NCBI RefSeq assembly: GCF_015291745.1
Contig: NZ_CP030059.1
Span: 2,321,501-2,385,500, forward strand
Direction of reading: 5' to 3'
Source: Bradyrhizobium sp. CCBAU 53351
GTDB taxonomy: Bacteria > Pseudomonadota > Alphaproteobacteria > Rhizobiales > Xanthobacteraceae
Length of the DNA stretch: 64,000 nucleotides
Part shown: piece by piece, positions 36,314 through 45,487 of the stretch
How the letters are laid out: the number at the start of each line of letters is the position of its first letter
Position numbering within the stretch: position 1 is the first letter of the stretch
Made by a program: the position numbers and the translations under genes
Notes under the pieces: generated by a model
The model's database searches: none
What the model was told of the DNA's origin: nothing
The model's input: the letters and a program-made list of their open reading frames with translations, nothing else

Positions 36314-37039
36314 TCAATCCGGCAAAATTCCCCCGGAGCCGCCAAGATCCGCGGGCAGGTCGGCATATTTCGGCAGGCCATCCCTAACCGAGACCATCTT
36401 GCTCGCGTAGTTCGCGTGCAGGGTCGGCTGGTGTCGGTATCCCTTCAGCAGATTGGCGTAGACGTCGATCAGCCGCATCCGCGGATGCTCGGTCATGACG
36501 TGGCCGCCGCAGCGCTTGCAGAACTTTCGATAGGAATGCTCGGTCTTGTTGAACGTCCCGAGCTCTGCCTCGCCCTTAATGATGCGCACAGCGTCCGACT
36601 TCCACAGGCTGAAGGCGTTGATCGGCGCCGCCGACCAGGCTTGGCAATCGGCGCAATGGCAATAGCCAGCAAACATCGGTTTGCCGGTGACCGCGACCTC
36701 GACCGCGCCACAGAAACAGCCGGCGCGATAGCTCGCCTGTGGCTCGGCATGCGTGTTCCTTCCCTCGGCGAGGAGATCGTTGTATTCAGGACTCTTCCGC
36801 ATGAAATTGCGAATGAAATCGCACTCGACCAAGAGCTTGCGGCCCTGCGCCCGCACCGCATCCAGCGTGGCGCGGCCGAGCTTCGAGCCGATGCCGCGGC
36901 CGCCGAGCTCCGGCGGCACCTCGGTGTGCACCAGCGTGATCGCGCCGTCGGTCTTGCGGTAGGTGACGAAGGCGATCGGCCCGTCGACGTCGAGCTCGAA
37001 CCGCTCGCGTTCTTCATTGTCGCGAAAGGCTTCCGGCAT
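36314..37039 (-). CDS. GNAT acetyltransferase (YidJ-type) fused to a GFA/CENP-V zinc domain
   Basis: 241 residues from MPEAFRDNEE. Residues about 5-90 are a small GNAT domain of the Acetyltransf_CG type (VTYRKTDGAITLVHTEVPP and acetyl-CoA loop LGGRGIGSKL, ending YNDLL). Residues about 105-220 are a GFA-like zinc domain with Cys108/Cys110 in CFCGAVE, Cys127/129/132 in CHCADC and Cys174/177 in CKRCGGH. GFA proteins were first described as glutathione-dependent formaldehyde-activating enzymes, though many have other roles. Both domains look intact and the reading frame is continuous, so this is a true fusion rather than an assembly join. The substrate is unknown. Confidence 0.85.
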   Translation of the reverse strand: MPEAFRDNEERERFELDVDGPIAFVTYRKTDGAITLVHTEVPPELGGRGIGSKLGRATLDAVRAQGRKLLVECDFIRNFMRKSPEYNDLLAEGRNTHAEPQASYRAGCFCGAVEVAVTGKPMFAGYCHCADCQAWSAAPINAFSLWKSDAVRIIKGEAELGTFNKTEHSYRKFCKRCGGHVMTEHPRMRLIDVYANLLKGYRHQPTLHANYASKMVSVRDGLPKYADLPADLGGSGGILPD

Positions 37040-37059
37040 CGTTTCGCTCCTGGGTTCGA

Positions 37060-37677
37060 CTATTTGGTCTTTGCGCCTTCCGCCGCCGGAAACACCACGC
37101 GGTCGTCGGTGCGGCAATAGCGGTCGGCGAACATGCGGCCGATCGGGTGATAGCGGTCCATGTGCACCCGCATCGTCTCGTCATCCCACAGCTCGTCGCG
37201 AATGTGGAAGTGGAGACCTTCGCCCATGATCAGTTTGCGATCGTCGTTGACGTCGATCAGCTTCCAGAGCTTGCACTCCATCGCCCAGGGCGTGTCGGCG
37301 AGCCGCGGCACCGCGATTGTCGTCGAGGGCGCAAGCTTGAGGCCGAGATAATCTGGCTCACCGACCTCAGGCGGAAAGTCGCCGCTGCTCTCGTGCATCG
37401 CTCGCGCCAGCGGCTCATCAGCGATATTGACCACGAATTCGCCGGTGCGCTGGATGTTGAGGAAGGTGTCCTTGTCCTCACCACCAGGCTTGCGGTTGGC
37501 CGCGAACATGCAGAGCGGCGGATCCTCGCAGAAGGCGTTGAAGAAGCTGAATGGCGCTGCGTTGACGACGCCGGTCGGCCCCAGCGTCGTGACCCACGCG
37601 ATCGGCCGCGGCAGGATGAAGGACGTCAGCACCTTGTAGCGCTCGCGCGGCGTCAGCTCGCTGGCGGCGTAGTCCAT
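37060..37677 (-). CDS. Flavin reductase-like domain protein (FMN-binding split barrel)
   Basis: 205 residues from MDYAASELTPRERYK. The split-barrel flavin reductase layout is visible: ILPRPIAWVTTLGPTGVVNAAPFSFFNAFCEDPPL, then NIQRTGEFVVNIAD and the C-terminal HIRDELWDDE and YHPIGRMFADRYCRTDD. Such proteins reduce FMN/FAD for a partner monooxygenase or act on quinones. The nitronate monooxygenase 2 kb away is a possible but unproven partner. It is 20 nt upstream of the GNAT-GFA gene on the same strand. Confidence 0.83.
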   Translation of the reverse strand: MDYAASELTPRERYKVLTSFILPRPIAWVTTLGPTGVVNAAPFSFFNAFCEDPPLCMFAANRKPGGEDKDTFLNIQRTGEFVVNIADEPLARAMHESSGDFPPEVGEPDYLGLKLAPSTTIAVPRLADTPWAMECKLWKLIDVNDDRKLIMGEGLHFHIRDELWDDETMRVHMDRYHPIGRMFADRYCRTDDRVVFPAAEGAKTK

Positions 37678-37694
37678 AGTGGCTCCTGGGCAAG

Positions 37695-37783
37695 TCGTCA
37701 TTGCCGGGCTTGACCCGGCAATCAGTCAATCCTGAAGACATGCTCCTCACGATGGATGCGCGGGTCAAGCCCGCGCATGAGGA
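37695..37783. repeat. GCCGGGCTTGACCCGGC-type repeat
   Basis: TTGCCGGGCTTGACCCGGCAA is a perfect short hairpin, and ATGCGCGGGTCAAGCCCGCGCAT is a second at the other end. It lies between two minus-strand genes and may act as a terminator for the upstream acyl-CoA dehydrogenase. Confidence 0.75.
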
Positions 37784-37790
37784 GTTGGGA

Positions 37791-39068
<1,278 letters not shown>

Positions 39069-39242
39069 TGTTCCTCCCGGGGACGCTGAGATCGTTCTGG
39101 CGGCAGAATAGTGCCAGCGCGGCCAAAGTGCGAGCGCGCATTTTTCACGCGGAGCCATGCCACGCGATGGAATTTGGCGAGCTCGTTTGAAATGTTGTTT
39201 GAATGGGGTGGAGAGGCGGCAGGTCCGCGCCTTACACGCCGC

Positions 39243-39347
39243 TGTCATCGCCCGGTGAAAACCGGGCGATCCAGTATTCCAGAGAGAGCGACGATTGGAT
39301 CGAGATGTCGCGGCGTATTGGAATCCCCGCCTTCGCGGGGAATGACA
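39243..39347. repeat. GTCATCGCCCG..GGGGAATGACA-type repeat, copy 2
   Basis: TGTCATCGCCCGGTGAAAAC and CCGGGCGATCCAGTA, then TATTGGAATCCCCG and CGCGGGGAATGACA. Same architecture as 17036-17134. The other 170 nt of the 39069-39360 gap show no feature. Confidence 0.82.
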
Positions 39348-39360
39348 CCCAGCGTGAGGT

Positions 39361-39741
39361 TTAGTTCGGTAGCCGATGCATCGCGCAGATCTTGTTGCCG
39401 TCGAGATCGCGCAAATAGGCGAGATAGAGCTTGCCGCCGGGGCCCTGGCGGATGCCGGGCGGATCCTCGATCGATTTTGCGCCGGCGGCAACGCCCGCCG
39501 CATGCCAGGCATCGACCTGCTCCGGCGAATTGGCGGCAAAGCCGATCGTGCCGCCGTTCGCGCAGGTCGCGGGCTCGCCGTTGATCGGCTTCGACACCGA
39601 GAACACGCCGGTCTTGGTGATGTAGAAGATGCGGTGGCCGTCGACCCTGGCGGGCCGGACCTCGAGCGTGCTCAGCAAATTGTCGTAGAACGTCTTGGCC
39701 TTGTCGAGATCGTTGGTGCCGATCATGATGTGCGAGAACAT
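39361..39741 (-). CDS. VOC / glyoxalase-like metalloenzyme family protein
   Basis: 126 residues: a single VOC module with paired beta-alpha-beta-beta-beta halves. The first half opens MFSHIMIGTNDLDKAKTFYDNLL with a metal-ligand His at position 4; the second has GTIGFAANSPEQVDAWH and ends YLAYLRDLDGNKICAMH. Family members include glyoxalase I, dioxygenases and fosfomycin-resistance proteins, and this one resembles the generic lactoylglutathione-lyase-like group. Function not assigned. Confidence 0.8.
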   Translation of the reverse strand: MFSHIMIGTNDLDKAKTFYDNLLSTLEVRPARVDGHRIFYITKTGVFSVSKPINGEPATCANGGTIGFAANSPEQVDAWHAAGVAAGAKSIEDPPGIRQGPGGKLYLAYLRDLDGNKICAMHRLPN

Positions 39742-39761
39742 TTGCCCATTCCCTCAGTATT

Positions 39762-39842
39762 GTAGCCCGGATGGAGCGAAGCGAAATCCGGGTCTTGTTT
39801 GCTTGTGCGGTCCCGGATTGCGCTTCGCTCCATCCGGGCTAT
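39762..39842. repeat. TAGCCCGGATGGAGC-type palindromic repeat, copy 1
   Basis: GTAGCCCGGATGGAGCGAAG is mirrored by CTTCGCTCCATCCGGGCTA, a near-perfect hairpin with an internal AATCCGGG / CCCGGATT pair. Other copies: 50722-50800 and 51627-51702. Confidence 0.85.
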
Positions 39843-39846
39843 AAAA

Positions 39847-40626
39847 TCAAAATGCCGTATAGCCGCCGTCAATCACGAAAGTATCCGCGGTGTGGTACGA
39901 CGAGGCCTTGCTCATCAGATAGACCGCGATGCCGCCGAAATCGGATGGCTCGCCGAAGCGCCGCACCGGAATCCGCGGCATCACGTTGGCGACGAATTTC
40001 TCGTTCGCCATGATGCCTGCGGTCATGTCGCTCTTGATCCAGCCTGGCAGGATCGCGTTCGCGGTGACGCCGTGGCGGGCGAGCTCGACGCCGAGCGCGC
40101 GCACCAGCGCGTTGATCGCGGCCTTGGTCGCGGCATAATGCTCGTTGCGCGCGGTGCCGAAGATCGAGGCGAGGCTCGAGGTCGCAACCAGTCGGCCGAA
40201 GGGGTCGCCGGCATTGGCGCGCTCGGTCATGTGCCGCGCGGCAGCCTGGAAGGCATGGAACACGCCGTCGAGATTGGTGGCAAACATCGTGCGCCATTCC
40301 TCCTCGGTGCGCTCGATGAAGGAGCGCCGGCCGCCGCCGCCGATGCCGGCATTGGCGAAGCAGCCGTCGACCCGGCCGAAAGTGTCGAGCGTCGCCTTCA
40401 TCGCGGCGTTGACCGAGGCCGGATCGGTGACGTCGCAGACGCGGCTGTCGACCTTGCCGGAGAGCCCCGACAGGCTCGCGGCGGCGGCCTTGTTCTTCTC
40501 GGCATTGCGGCCCCAGATCGAGACGTTGCAGCCCTGGCCCGCGAGCGCCTGCGCGATGCCGAGCCCGATGCCGCCATTGCCGCCGGTGATCACGGCGACG
40601 CGGCCGGTGAGGTCGAAAAGGTTCAT
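39847..40626 (-). CDS. Short-chain dehydrogenase/reductase
   Basis: 259-residue classical SDR from MNLFDLTGRVAVITGG. TGGNGGIG cofactor loop, NAGIGG, catalytic Ser in ATSSLASIFG, Tyr and Lys in HYAATKAAI, and the C-terminal FVIDGGY. All catalytic residues are present, unlike the SDR at 4098. It probably oxidises or reduces a 3-hydroxyacyl intermediate or an alcohol in the surrounding acyl-CoA gene set. It is divergent from the crotonase at 40795, with start codons 168 nt apart. Confidence 0.87.
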   Translation of the reverse strand: MNLFDLTGRVAVITGGNGGIGLGIAQALAGQGCNVSIWGRNAEKNKAAAASLSGLSGKVDSRVCDVTDPASVNAAMKATLDTFGRVDGCFANAGIGGGGRRSFIERTEEEWRTMFATNLDGVFHAFQAAARHMTERANAGDPFGRLVATSSLASIFGTARNEHYAATKAAINALVRALGVELARHGVTANAILPGWIKSDMTAGIMANEKFVANVMPRIPVRRFGEPSDFGGIAVYLMSKASSYHTADTFVIDGGYTAF

Positions 40627-40794
40627 GGCGCGTTTCCCGTTTTTTGGCACAGACGCGCATCAGCCGCTGCGCGCAAGATTGCTTGCTATGCTCTGATCAC
40701 CATGGACAAGACCGCGTCAAAAATCAAATATGCGCCCCGGCAAAACGAATTCCGGTCTGCGAAACTGGCGCAGGCCGCAACTCACGAGGAAACC

Positions 40795-41583
40795 ATGCAG
40801 TTCAAACACGTCACGCTCGATTTCGATGGTTCGGTCGCTATCCTCAGGCTCGACCATCAGGAGGTGATGAACGCGGTCTCCGTGGACATGCTGGGCGGTC
40901 TTTCCGAAGCGCTCGATACGATCGAGGAGAAGAAGGACGAGGTGCGCTGCGTGGTGCTGACCGGCGCGGGCCGCGCCTTCTGCACCGGCGCCAATCTGCA
41001 AGGCCGCAACAACCAGTCGAAGAAGACCAAGGCCGGCCTGACGCTGGAGACCGGTTTCCATCCCTTCCTCCGCCGTATCCGCAATCTGCACTGTCCCATC
41101 ATCACCGCAGTTAACGGCCCGGCCGCCGGCGCCGGCATGAGCTTCGCGCTGCTCGGCGACATGATCTTGTGCGCGCGCTCGTCCTATTTCCTGCAAGCCT
41201 TCCGCCGCATCGGCCTCGTGCCGGATTGCGGCTCGACCTGGCTGTTGCCGCGGCTGGTCGGCCGCGCGCGCTCCATCGAATTGTCGCTGATGGGCGAGCG
41301 GCTGCCGGCCGAGAAGGCGCTGGAATGGGGCCTCGTCAACCGCGTCTATGACGACGGCGTGCTGATGGAGGAGGCGATGAAGCTCGCGCGCGACCTCGCC
41401 AGCGGTCCGACGGTGGCGCTGTCGCTGATCCGCAAGCTCTACTGGGACAGCCCGGAAAATTCCTTTGAGGATCAGCTCAATCTCGAATTCCAATGCCAGC
41501 TTCGTGCGGGCGACACCCAGGATTTCCGCGAGGGCGTCGGCGCATTCCTGGAGAAGCGGCCCGCCAAATTCAACGGCAGATGA
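40795..41583 (+). CDS. Enoyl-CoA hydratase/isomerase family (PaaG-like)
   Basis: 262-residue crotonase-fold protein from MQFKHVTLDF, with GAGGA-like spacing (GAGGA at 40786-40790). The oxyanion-hole strand GRAFCTGANLQG and the second GPAAGAGMSFALLGD are intact. The first catalytic Glu of hydratases is absent: the position reads FLQAFRRIGLVPDCGSTWLLPR, the PaaG-type pattern with Asp after VP, which favours an isomerase over a hydratase. It is followed 10 nt later by the kinase gene, so it is likely transcribed with the kinase/DUF6285 pair. Confidence 0.86.
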   Translation: MQFKHVTLDFDGSVAILRLDHQEVMNAVSVDMLGGLSEALDTIEEKKDEVRCVVLTGAGRAFCTGANLQGRNNQSKKTKAGLTLETGFHPFLRRIRNLHCPIITAVNGPAAGAGMSFALLGDMILCARSSYFLQAFRRIGLVPDCGSTWLLPRLVGRARSIELSLMGERLPAEKALEWGLVNRVYDDGVLMEEAMKLARDLASGPTVALSLIRKLYWDSPENSFEDQLNLEFQCQLRAGDTQDFREGVGAFLEKRPAKFNGR

Positions 41584-41593
41584 TCAAAGGCAA

Positions 41594-42580
41594 ATGATCG
41601 AGGCGGAGCTTTCCCGCAGCGTCCAGCGCTGGTGCAAGGGCGCGACCGGCGTCATCGGCGCGGCCAAATTGTCGGGCGGCGCCAGCCAGGAAACCTGGCG
41701 CTTCGACATCACGCACCCTGATGGGCCGATCGGCGCGATCCTGCGCCGCTCGCCGAAAGGCTACGGCGCTGCGCCGACGCGCGCGGCGGGTCTTGGGGCT
41801 GAAGCGCAGCTGATGCAGCTCGCTTATGAGGCCGGTGTGCCGTCGCCGCGCGTGATGCATGTGCTCGTGCCGGAGGACGATCTTGGAACCGGCTTCATCA
41901 TGCAGCGCGTCGAAGGCGAGACCATCGCGCGCAAGATTCTGCGCGACGATGAGTTCGCGGCGGCGCGGCCGCATCTGGCGCGCCAGATCGGCGGCATTCT
42001 CGCCGGCCTGCATCGGCTGCCGCAGGACAAGCTGCCAAAACTGCGCAGCAGGTCGGCGACGCAGGAGATTTCCGAGTTCGAGCGTGACTATCGCAGCCTG
42101 AACTGGCCCAAGCCCGTGTTCGAGCTGGCGCTGCGCTGGCTGCGCGACCACGATCCTGGCCCCTCGGGCGAGACGACCTTGGTGCACGGCGATTTCCGCA
42201 ACGGCAATCTCATCATCGGTGCCGACGGCGTGCGCGCCGTGCTCGATTGGGAGCTCGCCCATCTCGGCGATCCCATGGAAGATCTCGGCTGGGTCTGCGT
42301 CAATTCGTGGCGCTTCGGCGAGATCGACAAGCCTGTCGGCGGTTTTGGCTCGCGTGAGGAGCTGTTTGCGGGTTATGAAGCCGCGGGCCGCAAGGTCGAT
42401 CCCACGCGCGTCGAATTCTGGGAAGTCATGGGCACGCTGCGCTGGGGCATCATGTGCGGCGGCATGATGCAGCGCTTCCGCGAGGGCCCCGACCATTCGA
42501 TGGAGCGCGCCATGATCGGCCGCCGCGCCAGCGAGACCGAGATCGATCTGTTGCGGCTGCTAGCGCCGCGCGGGAGCTGA
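41594..42580 (+). CDS. APH-family acyl-CoA kinase, LvaA-like (phosphotransferase)
   Basis: 328 residues from MIEAELSRSVQRW. Protein-kinase-like aminoglycoside phosphotransferase fold: nucleotide-binding GGASQETWRFDI, then catalytic LVHGDFRNGNLII (His198, Asp200) and metal-binding VLDWELAHLGDP. The C-terminal third follows the acyl-CoA-associated APH group found fused to dehydrogenase in ACAD10/11 and free as LvaA. In Pseudomonas LvaA with the small LvaB phosphorylates 4-hydroxyvaleryl-CoA. Here a small protein gene follows after 3 nt, and an ACAD11-like gene is 2.5 kb away. A drug-resistance role is unlikely. Confidence 0.83.
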   Translation: MIEAELSRSVQRWCKGATGVIGAAKLSGGASQETWRFDITHPDGPIGAILRRSPKGYGAAPTRAAGLGAEAQLMQLAYEAGVPSPRVMHVLVPEDDLGTGFIMQRVEGETIARKILRDDEFAAARPHLARQIGGILAGLHRLPQDKLPKLRSRSATQEISEFERDYRSLNWPKPVFELALRWLRDHDPGPSGETTLVHGDFRNGNLIIGADGVRAVLDWELAHLGDPMEDLGWVCVNSWRFGEIDKPVGGFGSREELFAGYEAAGRKVDPTRVEFWEVMGTLRWGIMCGGMMQRFREGPDHSMERAMIGRRASETEIDLLRLLAPRGS

Positions 42581-42583
42581 GCC

Positions 42584-42961
42584 ATGCAGGACGAGCCGAC
42601 CCCGATCGAGCTGACCAAATCGGTCGCCGATTTCCTCCGGAGCGACATCACCCCGCTGATCTCCGGCCACCAGGCCTTCAAGCTCCGCGTCGCCATCAAC
42701 ATCCTCGACCTCGTGACAAGGCAATTGACGCGGGAAGAGGGGAGCGATGCGGCGGAGGTGGAGCGGCTGCGCGCGCTGCTCGGAATCGACGGATCAGTGA
42801 CCGATCTCAACCGTGCGCTCGCGGATCGCATCGCCAAAGGCGAGATCGACCTCGCAACGCCAGGCCTCGCCGAGCATCTGTGGGCGACCACGATGGACAA
42901 GCTCGCCGTCGATCAGCCGAACTACGCGTCCTACAAGCGGGAACTGGGGCGGGGCGGATAA
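42584..42961 (+). CDS. DUF6285-like small protein, LvaB-like partner of the kinase
   Basis: 125-residue, mostly helical cytosolic protein without signal or membrane segments. It opens MQDEPTPIELTKSVADFLRSDI and has GHQAFKLRVAINILDLVTRQL, a pattern of the DUF6285 family as I recall it, and ends DQPNYASYKRELGRGG. It starts 3 nt after the kinase stop. LvaB is the small protein required for LvaA activity in levulinate breakdown, and this gene pairing is the main reason for the call. No enzymatic motif is visible. Confidence 0.72.
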   Translation: MQDEPTPIELTKSVADFLRSDITPLISGHQAFKLRVAINILDLVTRQLTREEGSDAAEVERLRALLGIDGSVTDLNRALADRIAKGEIDLATPGLAEHLWATTMDKLAVDQPNYASYKRELGRGG

Positions 42962-42978
42962 ACGACGTTCCATCCGCC

Positions 42979-43085
42979 GTCATTCCGCGGCGTCGCACAG
43001 CGACGAACCCGGGATCCATTCATCGGCTCGCTTTGGCGCTCGATGGATTCCGGGCTCGCGCCTGTCGGCGCGCCACGGAATGACG
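42979..43085. repeat. GTCATTCCGGG-type palindromic repeat, copy 3
   Basis: GTCATTCCGCGGCGTCGC and CGAACCCGGGATCCATTCATC mirror ATGGATTCCGGGCTCGCG and CGCGCCACGGAATGAC. It lies between convergent genes. Confidence 0.82.
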
Positions 43086-43102
43086 AGCGGCGAGAAGCCC
43101 GA

Positions 43103-43882
43103 TCACTTCCCCACCCATTTCGGCGGCCGCTTCTCCGAGAACGCCTTCGGGCCCTCGATGTAATCCTGCGAGGCCACCATCGCCTGCACCGCCGGGTACT
43201 CGCGCTGCTCCGCGATCGCCTGCTCCAGCGAGACGCCAAGTCCCTTCTGGATCGCCTGCTTGGAAGCCCGGATCGACATCGGCGAGTTCTTGGCGATCGT
43301 CTCGGCCCAGCGCAGCGCGGCGGTGAGCGCTTCGCCCTGCGGCACCACTTCGTTGACGAAGCCGAGCTCGAGGCCTTCCTTGGCGCTGACATGGCGCGCG
43401 GTGAGGATCATGCCCATGGCGCGCTTGAGGCCGATCTGCCGCGGCAGGCGATGCAGGCCGCCGGCGAGCGCGGCGAGGCCGACGCGCGGCTCGGGCAGGG
43501 CGAAGGTCGCGTTCTCCGAGGCGATGATGAGGTCGCAGGCGAGCGCGATCTCGAAGCCGCCGCCCATCGCGACGCCGTTCACCGCCGCGATAACAGGCTT
43601 GTCGCAGTCGAAGCGCGCGGTGAGGCCGGCAAAGCCGCCCTTGTCCCAGCCGCGCTTGCCGCCCGCCGCCTGCCACTTCAGGTCGTTGCCTGCGCAGAAC
43701 GCCTTGTCGCCGCTGCCTGTGACGATCGCGATCCATTGCTCGGGATCTCCGGAGAAATCGTCAAACACCTTCTGCAGCTCGAAATGCGCATCGGTGTGCA
43801 GGGCGTTGTAGACCTCCGGCCGCGACAGCGTCACGATCGTGATCGGCCCCTTGCGTTCCACCTTGGAAAATTTCAGCTCCAT
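43103..43882 (-). CDS. Enoyl-CoA hydratase/isomerase family protein
   Basis: 259-residue crotonase from MELKFSKVERKG. Oxyanion loops DKAFCAGNDLKW and GVAMGGGFEIALACD. The first catalytic Glu is kept (FALPEPRVGL), but the second loop reads AALAGGLHRLPR rather than the PGxGG-type loop of standard hydratases, as in some carnitinyl-CoA dehydratase-like members. It is divergent from the acyl-CoA dehydrogenase at 44096, across 213 nt with no other feature than a possible TTGACT box near 44000. Confidence 0.85.
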   Translation of the reverse strand: MELKFSKVERKGPITIVTLSRPEVYNALHTDAHFELQKVFDDFSGDPEQWIAIVTGSGDKAFCAGNDLKWQAAGGKRGWDKGGFAGLTARFDCDKPVIAAVNGVAMGGGFEIALACDLIIASENATFALPEPRVGLAALAGGLHRLPRQIGLKRAMGMILTARHVSAKEGLELGFVNEVVPQGEALTAALRWAETIAKNSPMSIRASKQAIQKGLGVSLEQAIAEQREYPAVQAMVASQDYIEGPKAFSEKRPPKWVGK

Positions 43883-44095
43883 CGCGCGCTCCCGGATTTT
43901 CTTTCGAAGGAATATTGGCGCCATACTACCGCGCGCCCACGCTCAAGCACCATCGAATTGCGTGGGTGCGCCTTGCGCATCCGGCACGCCTCGCATTGCT
44001 TGACTCGGCCGCGCTCTTCTCACCTTAATCGTGCGAAGCAAAAGCGCGCCTAGCGCCTTAACGCAAAACGATAAAATCAATCCGGGAGAGAACCT

Positions 44096-45370
44096 GTGGA
44101 TTTTTCATTGCCAGCCGATCTCGTCGCCTATCTCGGAGAGCTCGACCGTTTCATCGCACGCGAGATCAAGCCGCTGGAAGAGGCCGATGACAACATCCGC
44201 TTCTTCGATCATCGCCGCGAATGGGCGCGCACCGATTTCGAGAACGGCGGCCTGCCGCGCCACGAATGGGAGGCGCTGCTGCGCAAGGCCAAGGACCTCG
44301 CGGATGCCGCGGGTCATCTGCGCTTTCCGGTGCCGAAGCAATATGGCGGCAAGGATGGCTCCAACCTCTGGATGGCCGTGATCCGCGAGCACTTCGCCGC
44401 AAAAGGCCTCGGCCTGCACAACGATCTCCAGAACGAGCACTCCGTCGTCGGCAATTTCCCCGTCGTCACCATGCTCGACCGCTACGGTCGCGACGACCAG
44501 AAGGCGATGATCGACGGCTCGATCAAGGGCAAGTATCGCATCACGTTCGGCCTCACCGAGCCGCATCACGGCTCGGACGCCACCCACATGGAGACGCGCG
44601 CGGTGCCCGCGACCCGCGACAACGTCAAGGGCTGGATCATCAACGGCGAGAAGATGTGGACCACCGGCATGCATGTTGCCACGCATTGCGCGCTGTTCGC
44701 GCGTACCAGTGGCAATGACGGCGACGCGCGCGGCATCACGTGCTTCCTGGTGCCGGCCAAGAGCCATGGCGTCAAGGTCGAGGAATACATGTGGACCTTC
44801 AACATGCCGACCGATCATCCGCGCGTCAGTTTTACGGATGTGTTCGTCCCTGAAGATGCACTGTTCGGCGAGGTCGGCCGCGGCCTGTCGCTGGCGCAGT
44901 GCTTCGTGCACCAGAACCGCATCCGGCAGGCCGCAAGCTCGCTCGGCGCTGCCGTCTACTGCATCAACGAGAGCGTCAAATACGCGCGCGAGCGCAAGCC
45001 GTTCGGCAGGGCGCTCGCCGAGAACCAGGCGATCCAGTTCCCGCTGGTGGAGCTTGCGACGCAGGCCGAGATGCTGCGCCTTCTGATCCGCAAGACCGCC
45101 TGGGAGATGGACCAGCTCACCGAGGAGCAGATCGAGCGCACGCTCTCCGACCGCGTCTCGATGTGCAACTACTGGGCAAACCGCCTCTGCTGCGAATCCG
45201 CCGACCGCGCCATGCAGGTCCATGGCGGCATGGGCTATTCACGCCACAAGGCGTTCGAGCACATCTACCGCCACCATCGCCGCTACCGCATCACCGAGGG
45301 CAGCGAGGAGATCCAGATGCGGAAAGTCGCGGGGTTCTTGTTCGGCTATATGGGGCCGGGGAAGCATTGA
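44096..45370 (+). CDS. Acyl-CoA dehydrogenase
   Basis: 424 residues from a GTG start with GGGAGAG upstream (44085-44091). Flavin loop FGLTEPHHGSDATHM, WIINGEKMWTTGMH, RKPFGRALAENQAIQ and MQVHGGMGYSRH, and the C-terminal catalytic Glu in YRITEGSEEIQMRKVAG. The N-terminal 90 residues include an unusual HRREWARTDFENGG segment found in a group of large-substrate dehydrogenases. It catalyses alpha,beta-dehydrogenation of an acyl-CoA of unknown chain. It is convergent with the synthetase gene downstream. Confidence 0.88.
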   Translation: MDFSLPADLVAYLGELDRFIAREIKPLEEADDNIRFFDHRREWARTDFENGGLPRHEWEALLRKAKDLADAAGHLRFPVPKQYGGKDGSNLWMAVIREHFAAKGLGLHNDLQNEHSVVGNFPVVTMLDRYGRDDQKAMIDGSIKGKYRITFGLTEPHHGSDATHMETRAVPATRDNVKGWIINGEKMWTTGMHVATHCALFARTSGNDGDARGITCFLVPAKSHGVKVEEYMWTFNMPTDHPRVSFTDVFVPEDALFGEVGRGLSLAQCFVHQNRIRQAASSLGAAVYCINESVKYARERKPFGRALAENQAIQFPLVELATQAEMLRLLIRKTAWEMDQLTEEQIERTLSDRVSMCNYWANRLCCESADRAMQVHGGMGYSRHKAFEHIYRHHRRYRITEGSEEIQMRKVAGFLFGYMGPGKH

Positions 45371-45386
45371 GGCTTGCACCGCTCTC

Positions 45387-45477
45387 GTAGGGTGGATTAG
45401 CCGCAGGCTTAATCCACCACTTCCGTCGCCCCGGAAAATAAAGAGGTGGGTTACGCCTGCGGCTAACCCACCCTACG
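45387..45477. repeat. GTAGGGTGGATTAGC-type palindromic repeat, copy 2
   Basis: GTAGGGTGGATTAGCCGCAGG is mirrored by CCTGCGGCTAACCCACCCTACG. It is a variant of 36201-36310 in which the inner C is T on both arms, so pairing is kept by compensatory change. It lies between convergent genes. Confidence 0.85.
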
Positions 45478-45487
45478 GCATCTCGTC

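Noticed and set aside
41594..42580. Aminoglycoside resistance gene
   Set aside because: The fold is shared, but the neighbouring small protein, crotonase and ACAD11-type dehydrogenase point to acyl-CoA metabolism.
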